NCBI GenBank assembly: GCA_026874595.1
Contig: CM049313.1
Coordinates: 75,508,659-75,572,658, forward strand
Direction of reading: 5' to 3'
From: Sipunculus nudus
Taxonomy: Eukaryota; Annelida; Sipuncula; Golfingiida; Sipunculidae
Length of the DNA: 64,000 nt
Notes under the pieces: model-generated
The model's input: the letters and a program-made list of their open reading frames with translations, nothing else
Told to the model about the DNA's origin: nothing
Databases searched by the model: none
Position numbers and translations under genes: made by a program
Shown: in pieces, positions 1 to 10,860 of the stretch
How the letters are laid out: each line of letters opens with the position of its first letter
Position numbering within the stretch: position 1 is the first letter of the stretch

Positions 1-19
1 GCCCATAGCTACATCTTAG

Positions 20-262
20 TCCACGTCCACTGCGTCTAAGTCCAACAAAGACCAGTCATTTTCAAAGAAAATCTCTAATTACTGCAAGAAGAAAGGTCAT
101 CTAATATCTGACTCCTGGAAACTTGCGAATAGACCAAATAGCAAACCTTCTGGTTTTGTTTCAAAATATATGCATAGCATAGTACAAGAGCCAGGCTCTT
201 TTCATGTAAATAAGGGGTACAACTCCTTTGTTGACTCAAATAAAGAGTTTGAAGCTACGTAG
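20..262 (+). pseudogene. gag nucleocapsid fragment with degenerate zinc knuckle
   Basis: One frame is open from 20 to a TAG at 260-262. Its early part is Ser/Lys rich and contains YCKKKGHLISDSWKL (about 80-124), which aligns with a retroviral-type CX2CX4HX4C knuckle. The second Cys and the His are kept, but the first and last Cys positions are both Ser (TCT and TCC), so zinc binding should be lost. The knuckle would bind genomic RNA in the retrotransposon particle. The upstream part of gag is outside the window. Assignment rests on the knuckle spacing and on the protease and polymerase that follow in the same direction. Confidence 0.75.
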
Positions 263-659
263 GCCCAAGTGCTGTCTAAATCCAAAGAAGAATCCGTAGA
301 TTGCGGGGTAAAATCCTCAGTTGATTCCTGCGAGGAATTTAAAAAGGCTACGTCCTTTTAAGACTTCTGCGAGGAGTATTCTCTGGATAAGGCTATGTCC
401 TTTTATGACTCTTGCGAGAGTATTTCAAATGAGGCCAGGTCCTCTTATGACAAACAAAAGTTTGTTTCTGCTGAGGAAAATTCCTTATGTTTACTCCCAT
501 GAGGAGTTTGGTAAGGATGTTAGATGACTCTGAAACAGAGTTTATGACTGACACTGTCAATGTCAGTTCTTTGTTTGATGAGGTTGAGGTAGTAGATTCC
601 TCTCTTGACCTTGAAATGGAGTTATTTTGCCATTCATATAATTATGATGGTTTTGTATC
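263..659 (+). pseudogene. gag-pol linker, acidic, with short internal repeats
   Basis: This stretch joins the gag knuckle to the protease. It is broken by stops, but pieces in changing frames encode Ser/Asp/Glu-rich sequence. A unit containing TGCGAGGA and CCTTTTATGAC-like words recurs about three times between 325 and 455, giving a repeated SFYDSCEE-like peptide. From 487 a frame stays open into the protease. No enzymatic motif is visible. It is probably a disordered polyprotein spacer; the function is inferred only from position. Confidence 0.5.
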
Positions 660-1156
660 ACCTTCGAGTGATTTTTCAGATTCTACCCCTATTAGAATTT
701 TGAGGGACACTGGTTTAGGCCAGACTCTCATTTTAGCAAACACTTTGGCACTTTGCCAGGTCCTTTACTGGTGCACATGCACTTGTTAATGGTTTGTTTT
801 CAGACAGGCACACTTCAGTTCCGCTTCACAGTATCCATTTAAAGTCAGATTTGATTTCTAGGAATATTACTGTGGGCATAATAACTACTTTACCCTTTAA
901 GGGAATTCAGTTGCTACTAGGCAATGATGTTGCAGGTGAGAAAGTACTGCCTGTACCAATAGTAACAGGAAAGCCGTCACTTGATCAGGACACTGATCCA
1001 GAAAGTCAGGAAATTCCTGGTTTGTATCCTTTATGTGCTGTAACTAGATCTATGGGCAAAAAAAACACACACGAGGAAAATGGTCCAGATAATAACACTC
1101 TGGGAGTCACTAGTGACTCGTCTAACGACTCGCCCGTACAGGATGCAGCATTCTAA
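660..1156 (+). pseudogene. retrotransposon aspartic protease (PR), frameshifted
   Basis: The catalytic triad region reads ILRDTGLGQTLIL, with Asp-Thr-Gly at 706-714. A frame change lies between about 755 and 790, after which the frame open from about 761 (past the ATG at 794) carries LLLGNDVAG (about 911-937), the second conserved block of Ty3/gypsy proteases. The frame ends at TAA 1154-1156, while homologous-looking sequence continues in the same frame towards integrase. The enzyme would cut the Gag-Pol polyprotein. The frame break after the active-site Asp makes it non-functional here. Confidence 0.85.
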
Positions 1157-1157
1157 A

Positions 1158-2410
1158 GGTCAGAACTTATCGCGGAACAGCATAAGGACCCTGACATTTC
1201 ATGTTTGTTTCCCAGGGCAGTTTCTAAAGATGAGATGTCACAAAACCCAGTTTGTTTCTATGTCAAAAATGGAGTGCTTATGCGTAAATGGCGACCACCT
1301 GATGTAAGCGCTGATGATGAGTGGGCCATCAAACATCAAATAGTAATGCTATTTCTATGCATGACACATGAGGCTCCTTTGTCTGGCCATTAAGGTATAA
1401 ACAAAACTTATCAGAAAGTAAGTACACACTTCTATTGGCCTAACCTCAGGAAAGATGTTGTACAATATTGTAAGTCATGCCATACATGCTAGATTGTAGG
1501 CAAGCCCAATCAGAATCCTCCTAAGGCCCCTCTTAGGCCTATTCCTGCTTTCGAGGAACCATTCAGTAGGATTATTGTTGATTGTGTTGGACCACTGCCC
1601 AAAGCAAAATCTGGACATAAATACTTGCTGACAATCATGTGCGCATCTACCAGGTTCCCTGAGGTAATACCATTGCGCCAAATTAATGCCAAAAGTGTTG
1701 TCAAAGCTCTGACCAAGTTTTTTTACAACTTTTGGATTACCAAAATCTGTCCAGTCTGACCAAGGGTCTAATTTTATGTCTGGCTTATTCCAACAACTTA
1801 TGCTTGAGCTAGGTATAAAACAGTACAGCTCTTCGCCATACCATCCTGAAAGTCAGGGCGCCCTCGAGCGTTTTCACCAGACATTAAAAAACATGATCAG
1901 AACTTATTTTATTGCTGTTTGCTGTCAGAGAACACTTTCAGGAGTCCTTGGGTTTCAGTCCCTTTGAACTAGTTCTTGGACACTCCGTTCGAGGTCCATT
2001 GAAACTGCTTAAAGAAAAACTCTTGTGTGAAAATCCTTAATCTCTTAGTTTACTGCAGTATGTCACAGACTTTCGCACTTTCTACACAAGGCTTGTGAGA
2101 TTGCAAAGTCAATTCTAAAATCTGCACAAAGTAAAATGAAAACAAAGTATGACAAGCACACTGTAAGTAGGACGTTTGAGCCTGGTTAAAAGGTCCTTGC
2201 CTTACTTCCCATCCCTGGCAGACCTCTGCAAGCTAAGTATTTTGGTCCTTACATTGTTGACAAGAAAGTCAGTGATTTAAATTACATACTGTTGACACCA
2301 GATAGACGTAAGAAGATACAACTATGCCATGTTAACATGTTGAAACCATATTATGACAGAAATAGCACATCACATGTTGTACAAAATGTTACTGTTGTTA
2401 ATTGTGTAAA
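1158..2410 (+). pseudogene. retrotransposon integrase (IN), upstream of RT
   Basis: Order along the DNA: an HHCC zinc finger (HEAPLSGH near 1368-1392, then CKSCHTC at about 1468-1488), the catalytic core with Asp at 1580-1582, Asp in QSDQGSNF at 1758-1760 and Glu in GALERFHQ at 1866-1868, then a GPY/F module (FGPYIV, 2241-2258). The last two acidic residues are separated by exactly 35 residues, the family spacing. Stops at 1391-1393 and in the finger, and a frameshift in a T run near 1719-1726, break the gene. Integrase joins the DNA copy to the host chromosome. Its place before reverse transcriptase is the unusual feature of this element. Confidence 0.92.
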
Positions 2411-2519
2411 CACTGACCCTGACCAATTTAAAGTAGATACTGATTGTAAGTGTGATGTAGACATTCAGTGTGGTACAGTACCATTAAAAAACTCAGACGT
2501 GCTTAAAACCTGATGCCAA

Positions 2520-3336
2520 ACTGTCACACCTAACCGCACAAGAACAACATGACCTCAAGAACCTGCTGCCGAATTATGAACTTTTGTTTAGTGACATTCC
2601 AACGCGAACTAACATTTTGTGCCATGACGTCAATGTTGGCGAGGCAAGCGCAGTCAAGCAACATCCATATAGACTGAATCCAGAAAAGCAAAAGTATCTA
2701 CAGGATGAGATTCAATATTTGCTGGACAATGATTTTATTGAACCTAGTAACTGTAACTGGAGTTCACCATGTATTCTTGTGCCAAAACCTGATGGAAGTT
2801 ACCGTATGTGCACAGATTATCGAAAACTGAACTCTGTCACCAAGACTGACACGTTCCCGATTCCGAGGATCGATGATTGTATTGATTGAGTCGGTAGCTC
2901 CAGATATGTCCCCAAGTTTGACTTGTTAAAAGGATTCTGGCAAGTTCCGCTGATAGAACGAGCAAAAGAAGTGTCCGCATTTGTGACGCCGGAAGGACTG
3001 TATCAGTATAAAGTTATGCCGTTTGGCATAAAAAACTCGCCAGCCACGTTCCAGCGCCTCATCCATATGGTTGTCAAGGACATTCAGGGCTGTGACGCAT
3101 ATATTGATGACCTTATCGTGTAAAGCGACACCTGGGAGAAACATCTGCAAATTCTTCGCGACCTCTTCGAAAGACTCAGTGAAGCACGTCTGGCCGTCAA
3201 CTCAGTGAAATCTGAGTTTTGTCATGCACAAGTAACATTTTTGGGTCATATTGTAGGGCAGGGTCAGGTAAAATCTGTTGATGCTAAGGTAAGTGCTATT
3301 TCTGCATTTCCTAGACCAGAAAACAAAAAGCAATAA
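2520..3336 (+). pseudogene. retrotransposon reverse transcriptase (RT)
   Basis: The domain runs from a region encoding YELLFSDIP through KPDGSYRMCTDYRKLN (first conserved RT blocks), FDLLKGFWQVPL, MPFGIKNSPATFQRL and the catalytic YIDD box (3100-3111), to the thumb sequence FLGHIVGQGQV. It copies element RNA into DNA. In-frame stops occur at 2887-2889 (TGA), 3121-3123 (TAA, just after the YIDD box) and 3334-3336 (TAA). Apart from these the frame is well kept, so decay is moderate. A frameshift follows into the RNase H part. Confidence 0.95.
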
Positions 3337-3930
3337 TGCGTTTTCTTGGTATGGTCGGGTACTAATAAAGGAAGTTTTTTTCAAAAATTTTCTGCTGTAG
3401 CTGAACCTTTAACTAATTTTCTTAAAGAAGAAACAAAAGTTTGTATGGAAAAAGTTTGTATTTCAGAATTTGAAAGCCATTCTGCGAAGTTCACCAGTTT
3501 TAGCAGCTCCAAACTTTTCTGTACCTTTTAAGTTAGCTGTAGATGCTAGTGATACTGCTGCTGGTGCTGTGTTGTTACAGGAAGGCAATGATGGTATAGA
3601 TCATCCAATTTGTTATTTCTCAAGAAAGTTTGATGCAAACCAGAAAAAACTACTCCACTATTGAAAAAGAATGTTTGGCTTTGATTTTAGCGTTGCAACA
3701 TTTTGAAGTTTATGTTACTACATCAGTAAGGCCTATCATTGTCTTCAGTGATCACAATCTCCTCACGTTCATGAACAAGTTGAAGTGTAAAAATCAAAGA
3801 TTGTTGAGATGGAGGTTTGTTCTTACAGGATTAAAATCTGGATATCATACACATTAAAGGGAAAGACAATGTACTTGCTGATTGCTTATCGAGATATTTA
3901 TCAAATGTTGTAAACAGGATGTTTATGTGA
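3337..3930 (+). pseudogene. retrotransposon RT connection and RNase H
   Basis: After a frame change near 3336 the connection region reads MRFLGMVG, then AEPLTNFLK. The RNase H fold follows: LAVDASDTAAGAVL with the first catalytic Asp at 3542-3544, TIEKECLAL with the Glu around 3667, and VFSDHNLL with Asp at 3749-3751. At least one more frameshift lies at 3640-3660. The tail KDNVLADCLSR (about 3864-3897) is the usual C-terminal motif of Ty3/gypsy pol. It would remove RNA from the RNA:DNA hybrid. No chromodomain follows, as integrase has already occurred upstream. Confidence 0.9.
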
Positions 3931-4023
3931 TGTTGTAGACAACATGATTTTTGAGATGTTGTAAGGATTTAGTGATTGTGATCGCAAAAAGAAAGTTTAC
4001 CGTGAAAACTCTTTTTTTCTTAC

Positions 4024-4034
4024 AGGAGGGGGAG
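4024..4034 (+). other. polypurine tract (plus-strand primer)
   Basis: AGGAGGGGGAG directly abuts the LTR start TGTTAC at 4035. This is the position expected for the primer of plus-strand DNA synthesis in LTR retroelements. Confidence 0.85.
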
Positions 4035-4750
4035 TGTTACAGGTGCTCTTTTTTTTGTGTGACGTAGCTCCTGTTGTGGCACTCGTGTCTGGCCGCGTGT
4101 TGCATTTTATGTTTAATCCGTACTGGTTGGACTCTCGTTGTCATGTGAGCCTTGGGCTGTCACGCCTGGTCGTGGGTCGCGTAATGAGCCTGGTGTGTAG
4201 AGACACACGGCTGTCTTGCTAGAGAATTCCTGAAACGCGTGTTGTGCAGGACCTTATAGACTTTTCGAGAAGTGGAAAATTCCCGGCTTGGGGTGTGAAG
4301 GTATATAAAGGGGCCTTTTTTTAGAACGGGGGGGGGGGGCAGACAGCAGAGCAGATTCCAGCGGACGTAGAAGCGTGTGTCAGATTCTAAGACCTTATCC
4401 AACGAATGCGGCAATTATACATTTTCAGCTTTCCATAGGACTGTCATTCTCCGAGAGTTTACATTTAAAGGAATTATCGTGGTGACTGTATTGGTATCCT
4501 GTTCTGTACCATTATCTTTCTGTGTGATTGTATTGACTTGTTGCTATAACGCTGTTTTACTGTATAATTGTATTGATTTAGTGTATTGTATTGTTAGGGT
4601 TGTTTTAAGAATAAATTATAGTTATTTGTTAACAAAAAACCACTGACTTCTTTATTTATTCCCCTAGACATTTCACGCTGCCTAGTGTTACAGAATCTGA
4701 TTTGTTTTTTATCTCCATTACAAAATTTGTGTTCATCACGCATACGTTAT
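4035..4750 (+). repeat. 3' LTR of the Ty3/gypsy element
   Basis: It starts TGTTACAGGTGCTC right after the polypurine tract and aligns along most of its length with the solo LTR at 23756-24540 read on the minus strand. A TATA box (TATATAAA, 4302-4309) and a poly(A) signal AATAAA (4610-4615) give the U3-R-U5 layout. A G run lies at 4329-4340. The 3' edge is uncertain. Similarity with the solo LTR reaches CATCACGCATAC (about 4734-4745) and the solo copy ends a few bases later; here the sequence after 4750 repeats GTTAC words to about 4810, so the true end could be slightly further right. Confidence 0.85.
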
Positions 4751-7700
4751 CTGTTTATATTACGTTCCGTTACAATATATATATCTGTTACCTGTTACAT
4801 CACATGTGACAGGAAAGGAATGGTCGCGCGAAACTCCATAACAGCCTATCTACTAATGCCTTTGGTGACGTCATACGCATTCAGTAAACAGCTCCATTAA
4901 TTAACCGTCTGTATGCAAAATGCATATACTGAAGTCGTTATTAAATACACGTATACCCGTTCAGAGGCACAAACTTAGTATGATCAGGTGGTTTAGAAAC
5001 AAGGTACTTTAGTATTACATACAAAAATTCAGTTAAAATTTAGATAAATTGATTTAATGCTTTATATCAAATATGTTTCATCATGTAACGTCATGCGATT
5101 CAGATGTTTTGTATCTTTTGAAGAAGGTTAATTTACGTATAATAATGCTTATGAATAGTCAATTATTCTAATGATATAACATTACCATTCCATTAGAGCC
5201 CAGAGCTTTTGTTTCTTTGCGTATTCCCTGAGGCGTGAGGTCATGTCGTAGTCCAGCCTACAAGGGATTGCACGGGTAAAATTATGATTAGGGTGATAAG
5301 ATCACGTTCACGTGATCATTTAGCGAGAACACAAAACGTGCAGCAAGGAGAAAAGCAGAGGCTTGATTATTATTTCCGAGCAGCAGGGACCCATAAAGCA
5401 GCCCCTGCGTGCCAGCCTGCTGGCAGTTCTTGCCGGGCTGCTGGGGCCTGAGGCAGCCACTGTCTGTACAAAACCATATACGTATCACGGCAGGAAAAAA
5501 CACAACTGGTCCGTGTCATATGATTTTAGGTTATTGCATGCGCTGCCGTAAATCGTCGACTTTCTGTCACCTTTTGTCTGATGTACGGTAATAAGTTTAA
5601 TTTACGACTGTCTTGACGTTTGTACTTGCTAGAAGGGGGTCTTTTAAGTTGGAGTCTCACGGTGACTTGCACCCTTTCTCCTACGTCTGGACGTTTCAGT
5701 TCAATCGTTACGTAACCCGTGGGACCGGTTGGAGCGTCCACGGATGATTTATGGAGCCGGCACTGGAGAGCTGTCCCAGAATGCCCTTACCCATCACGTG
5801 ACCAACACTCTATCCGATATCAATAACATTGCTCCCTTTCCAAAGTCATTAATCACTTAATTTTTACAAGATAAGGGCAAACCCCGCAGCCTGTCAGTTG
5901 CCCAGGTGACGCGAATAATCCTTTATTGAATGTTCAATACATGTCTCTTAAACCACCGTTTTCTTTCGCTCAAAAAAATCTTGTAAATTTAGTTTCGTAT
6001 AGTTTACTTAAATATTGATATATATCATTTAGCTGATCCTGAAAAAAATAAATTAATGAAAATGAAGTGCTTTAAGCCGAATGATCACACTAGAACTGGC
6101 AAATATGATGTATTACCAGGATGCCAGCTGAAGTATAAATAAAAGTTACATCTATTTTACGACAGATTTAAATGTTCTTAACTCCATTGAGGTGGTACTA
6201 AGGGCCTTAACGGGAAGTTTATGATGCGCAGGTCAAGGGAATTCCCGAATTTGTACGTGCCCGTGACCGGAGGTACACTTATTTAAATTCTTCTTAGGTA
6301 AAGATTGTATAAAGTCATTGTCCGTATATCACTGTTTTTATATTTATTGCATTGCCGTAAATTACATCCGAAGTTTGATTTTGGTTTTAGCTTTGTAAAA
6401 TATATCTCTTTGAATAGGAGTGAGGCTAGACAAGTAATGCTTTGAGAGTTTCCAGGTCAAATGTCATCAAAGATATATTTAAATGTACTTTAACACAAGA
6501 AGTCACTTTTCTGTAGATAACGTCGATTTATGAGAATCTGTTCGTCCCGGAAGGCCTAAGGCCAGGTTTTCATGACAACTGTAAGCATTCTCTGTATAAA
6601 CCTGGCGATCTTAATATGTTTTATTCTGCCATTCCACCGCCCTCAAAAGATTTGAAATGGTGTTTATACCTCACTGACAAGGCTAAGTTTTAAGAACTGC
6701 AGAAAGAGAAACAAATTTTTGGTTTGTAAAGATAGTTCACATAAGTTTGTTGAATGATTTAACCTTGGTATTATGTGGTGCAAATGGGACATATCCAAAA
6801 ATTACATGCTTCACTTCCCCGAAACACATCAAAGTCTTTTTTTTTGCATGCCTTGCCATCTGTGTATCTGTTTTCAGTATCTCAAATATGTCAGGATATA
6901 TAGAACGGCAGTGTCGGGATGTGGGTCTTGAAGCAAAGAAGACGTGATGTTATTTTGAAAGTGATGTCGACCATACTTTGAAGCACTGGTATTCGTATTC
7001 TGTGGTTATAACTTTCAAGGAGGCATGGACGTATTCATTTTTTAAGCTTTGTTTTGTCACCCATTGACGCAGTGCTGTCTTAATAAGATTCAAAGAAATG
7101 ACATATCCATTAAAAAATAGCGGGGGATATTGACCGGAGCGCTGCGCTGACACTGTGTCTCTACGCTACTCACGCCGCGGTTATACACTACAGTCGTTAC
7201 AGATTTCTTTTCATGTAACCGCTGCCTTGTATAGCATGATTTTCTGGGTATGAACACCAGGATGCGGAAAGAGTTGTCTCAAACCTGGTCTGCTTCCGAC
7301 ACCCCCTCTCGTTGGTCTATTTCTTTGCCATGTTCCAGAAACGGTGTATTCAGAACACTCAATAAAATTAATTAAATTTGGGCTGGCTGACCAATGCGAT
7401 ACACGAAAAGAGATCTGGGATGACTGCAGTATATAACCGCTGTGTGAGAAGCGTGTTTTCTGAAGAGGCCCAGCCAAAATTAAGGTCTACGTAAATTTTC
7501 TGTGTCTATACCTTTTGATTAAGTGTCCTCTTATGACACACATATATATATGTGACTCATAAAGATCATATACAATTAAGATCATTGCAGTTTTACAAAA
7601 ATTCATAAAGAATTGTGAATCGACCGTGAGTTTGAAGATCAAATATAACACCTAACCTAGTATCACTACTGTATATAAATGGGATATTTGTTGTGATTGT

Positions 7701-8664
7701 CTTGCACAGTGTCTGAGTCATCATTCTCATAATGCAGAGACTTTAGCTAGTTTCATGAAGCCTTTTACAGTTTTGCCGTTTATAATATGTCTGGTTGTGT
7801 TAGTAATCCTCGTGTGTTGTCATTAGATTTTTATCAAGTATTCTTTTAAGCCAGATGTTAGCGAGACCCCTAACAGTTTGAAGGGTACCCAGAACGTCAC
7901 TTCAATAAACATTCTCATATATTACATTAACTACATTACGTAAATGCTCTAGAAAGCATTATCCAGTTTCCCCCATTGTTCGTTCAGACTTTTTAGTTTT
8001 ACACAACCACGAGCATTTGGATAATAAACCTAAACTGCAAAATCCGTTGAACAGGGGTCGGTATAAGAGAGTCCATTCACGTTATTGCAATAAATAGATA
8101 AAGTTATTGAGATTAATGCCGTGAGAAAACTAAACATGTGCTGTTATTCGACTCTCCGCAGCGGCCCTGAAAAAGACAACCAGAAGATACCGACAGCCAG
8201 TGTGATCATTCAATCGTTTGGACTTGAGATGTGTCGATAAACGTCTGGCTCTTCATAAATCTATTTAGATCCATTAGTTTTATGGAGTAAAAAGGCCCAC
8301 AGGAGGCTAGTCTTCTCCAGATAACGCATTGATTTCATGTAAGCGGTTAATGTGGCCATTAAAGTAGCTTTTTCTCGAGCCAGAACATGTTACTCGCATG
8401 GGAAATCGGGTCTGAGCTCCCTGCCATTACAGATGTATAAAGCATACTGTTACTTCAGGGGCCGACCACCCTGTCCCATCAGGTTTGCAATACCGAACCA
8501 CAACGGCTAGGAGAAAAGCTAGGCATGCAGTTTAATTGAGAATAGGTGTGTTCACAGAGATTAGATAATACAGCTGCCACAAAGCTTTTGTATGTCAACC
8601 CACATGCATGGGATCCCATCATATAAAAAAGCGAGAAGATAGACACGCATTGTTGAGATTATTA

Positions 8665-8667
<3 letters not shown>
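4751..8667. other. Non-coding stretch, no gene recognised
   Basis: No frame carries a recognisable domain. Features seen: a CACGTG-containing dyad GATCACGTTCACGTGATC near 5300; a GC-richer island at about 5400-5760 whose open frames are not recognisable; a CCAAT box (near 7391) followed by a TATATAA (near 7430) on the + strand that could be a weak promoter but has no coding sequence after it; and a moderately complex, non-repetitive block at 8100-8530. Confidence 0.5.
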
Positions 8668-8668
<1 letters not shown>

Positions 8669-8728
<60 letters not shown>

Positions 8729-8790
8729 CACATATATATATATATATTTATAATGCGTATAATATATTAATAATATTAAATATATATATA
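8669..8790. repeat. (TA)n microsatellite
   Basis: Almost pure TA for about 80 bp, followed by interrupted TA/AAT sequence to about 8790. Open frames across it are low-complexity artefacts. Confidence 0.95.
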
Positions 8791-9120
8791 GAAGGGAAGG
8801 GCGGGGAAATATGTGACAAAACGAGAGATGTGAATAAAAGATGAGAGAACACTACTGAAAAAGGAAGACTCTAGATGAGGAGAAAGGAGAAGAAAGGAAA
8901 GGCAATGACAAGATATTGAAGGAAACATTAAAGACTATGGAAACAACGCAAAGACAGGAAAAACTAAAGAAAGAGGTACAGGCAAGAACAAGAAAACGAC
9001 ACGCAATGGAAGGAGAGGGAAAGATAACGAAGGAAAAGTTAGGAAAGAAAAAGAGAGAAAACTGATGGGGAAAAAATTACAGGGGGTGGGAAGCGGAAGA
9101 ACATGTTCAAAGAAAAAGGA
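8791..9120 (+). repeat. Purine-rich (GA/AAG) strand-asymmetric tract
   Basis: About 330 bp in which the + strand is overwhelmingly A and G, with words such as GAGGAGAAAGGAGAAGAAAGG and few pyrimidines. It begins where the TA microsatellite ends. It is not a simple tandem repeat. Such tracts can form triplex (H-DNA) or arise from decayed GA repeats. Confidence 0.7.
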
Positions 9121-9339
9121 TTTTTACTTTGTTACTTTCCTATAAAAAATTACATGTTTCCACGATAGGTAACAAACATTGGAGAAAACAGATAAGAAGA
9201 CTTAAACCAGACGACCAGAGGTCGAGCGCTTGCCGGAAATGACATAGAAATAGTAAAAAATGCGCAATGAAGAAGAGGAAGAAAATGATCTATTACTTGT
9301 GAGGATAGGACTAATATTGAAAAAGCTATGTGGGGAAAA

Positions 9340-10300
9340 AGATTTCGACGTGTTTTGATGACCTTGCCCTTGAATTTAACATTTATGGCCTGTAAAATGC
9401 TTTATGTCAATTGCAACAAACAGCAATCACGCAAAATTGAGGACTACTAATAAATAGACAGACATAATGAAGTTACACAACTGATATAACAGATGACTCG
9501 ACAATCTAATGGAAAAGGTGAAGAGTAACAAAATAAGCTATACTTTATTCAGGTAAGGTGTATAGTTATGGAGATATGGCCAAAAAATGATATGTTGTAA
9601 TGTTTTAAGTGCAGCGCCCCATAGCGGCTATTTTTCGAAAACGAAAAATCACTTTCGAGATATTAGTATACGACATAAGATATACCATTTTCAATAAGAT
9701 TCCTGCAAAACGGTGGCATGTAAATTCTAATTGTAAGACGCAAGAACCAGCAAGCAGCCGATATTGAGGACTACTAACAGACAAACATATTTACAAAGTG
9801 ACACATCCAAGAACAGGTGAGTAGACCAAAGAAAGAAAATGTGCTAGGACTTCCAGATATTGTTTCGATATACAATATGTGCAATCTACAAAGTGAATCC
9901 TGCAAAATTGTGGCCTGTAGGATATAATATGTAAGACACAAGAAGCAGCAAGCAGTCGGAATTGAGGACAAATGACAAACAGACATTCAGACAAATTGGC
10001 ACTGGTTAAGACAGGATGACAGGAACATCTGATGAAGAAGATGAAGAGGGAGATATGAGCCATAGTTTGTGAAGATGAAAGCAATATTGACGAAGTTATG
10101 TTAAAAAAGGCTGATGACCTCGAGCTTGACCTTGAATTTATATTGACCAAAAGCAATAGCCTTCAAGGACTTTTGGGTTTTCCATCATTTTTGAATGTTT
10201 CAAAGCGGCTAATGCATAAGTTTGGCCTGTAGAGTTGTGACAAACACACAAACAGACATACGCAACGCACAACCATGTTTACCCAAATCAGAGCTTTCCG
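9340..10300. repeat. Old dispersed/tandem repeat, about three diverged copies
   Basis: A motif series GGCCTGTA...AAGACACAAGAA...GCAGCAAGCAG...ATTGAGGAC...ACAAACAGACA recurs near 9390-9465, 9710-9790 and 9900-9990, with a further ACAAACAGACA piece near 10247. The copies are diverged, so open frames spanning them are not genes. Blocks reading TTGACCTTGAATTTA-like sequence (9365 and 10128) also recur. Confidence 0.6.
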
Positions 10301-10534
10301 GCGAGCAATAATCGGATATAGGATAAGTTAATAAAAGTTTGAATATAATCTAAAATTTTTCTTCATCAGTGAATTTTTTTCATTATAAAATTTTATTACT
10401 CTTGAGATACATGTATTTTCCTTTAAACAGTCGAATGTGTATCTAAATGATGTAAAGCAATCCCAACATCTTCAACAAGATTATACTTCATTGTATCAGA
10501 TGTTGCTGGTGAACACGCTTATGAAACTAGAAAT

Positions 10535-10860
10535 CTGCATCCTAAGAAATGCAAGCCTCCGCCATGTGTCTACTTTCACTTATTCGGCCCATATTCCCGG
10601 GTTCATTCGTGCATAAGTGACTCTACATTTGCGAACATATCTTATTTCCTGAATCAGGATCATTTTTCGGACCAACACTAAATTCGACTCGATATTTCCT
10701 TGGCCCAATCCAGAAATGCTCTGAAAATTCAATGAAATTCGGTTCAGTTCATGATTGCAAGAGTTATGTTGTGAACAAACAGTTTTACACTCACACAAAC
10801 ACAGACACAGATTGAACGCATAATCTCCCGGAGGAGGCAACTACGCGAGAAAGGTCCACA
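10535..10860. repeat. Dispersed repeat with GCAAGCCTCCGCCATG motif
   Basis: AATGCAAGCCTCCGCCATG at about 10545-10565 reappears in reverse orientation at about 32386-32408. At the other side of this block CTCCCGGAGGAGGC (about 10826) echoes CTCCGCCCGGAGG (about 32099). The two loci therefore share an interspersed element. The edges are approximate. Confidence 0.55.

Larger units (their letters stand above)
1..4750 (+). mobile_element. Decayed Ty3/gypsy LTR retrotransposon, Gmr1-like pol order, 5' part outside window
   Basis: Reading + strand, the window opens inside gag and runs through protease (D-T-G at 706-714), integrase (HHCC finger, D-D-35-E), reverse transcriptase (YIDD at 3100-3111), RNase H, a polypurine tract (4024-4034) and an LTR starting TGTTAC at 4035. 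All motifs belong to Ty3/gypsy, yet integrase lies upstream of reverse transcriptase, the order described for the Gmr1 group and otherwise typical of Ty1/copia. Every domain is broken by stops or frameshifts (for example stops at 260, 1154, 2887, 3121 and 3334), so the copy is dead. The 5' LTR and primer-binding site are left of the window, so target duplications cannot be checked. A related solo LTR lies at 23756-24540 on the other strand. Confidence 0.93.

Noticed and set aside
5526-5741. 71-codon minus-strand frame with a beta-strand-like segment (VTIELKRPDVGERVQVTV)
   Set aside because: It looks protein-like, but no splice sites, domain match or neighbouring exons support it.
7385-7460. 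CCAAT and TATA boxes as a gene promoter
   Set aside because: The spacing is plausible, but no coding sequence or splice donor is recognisable downstream.
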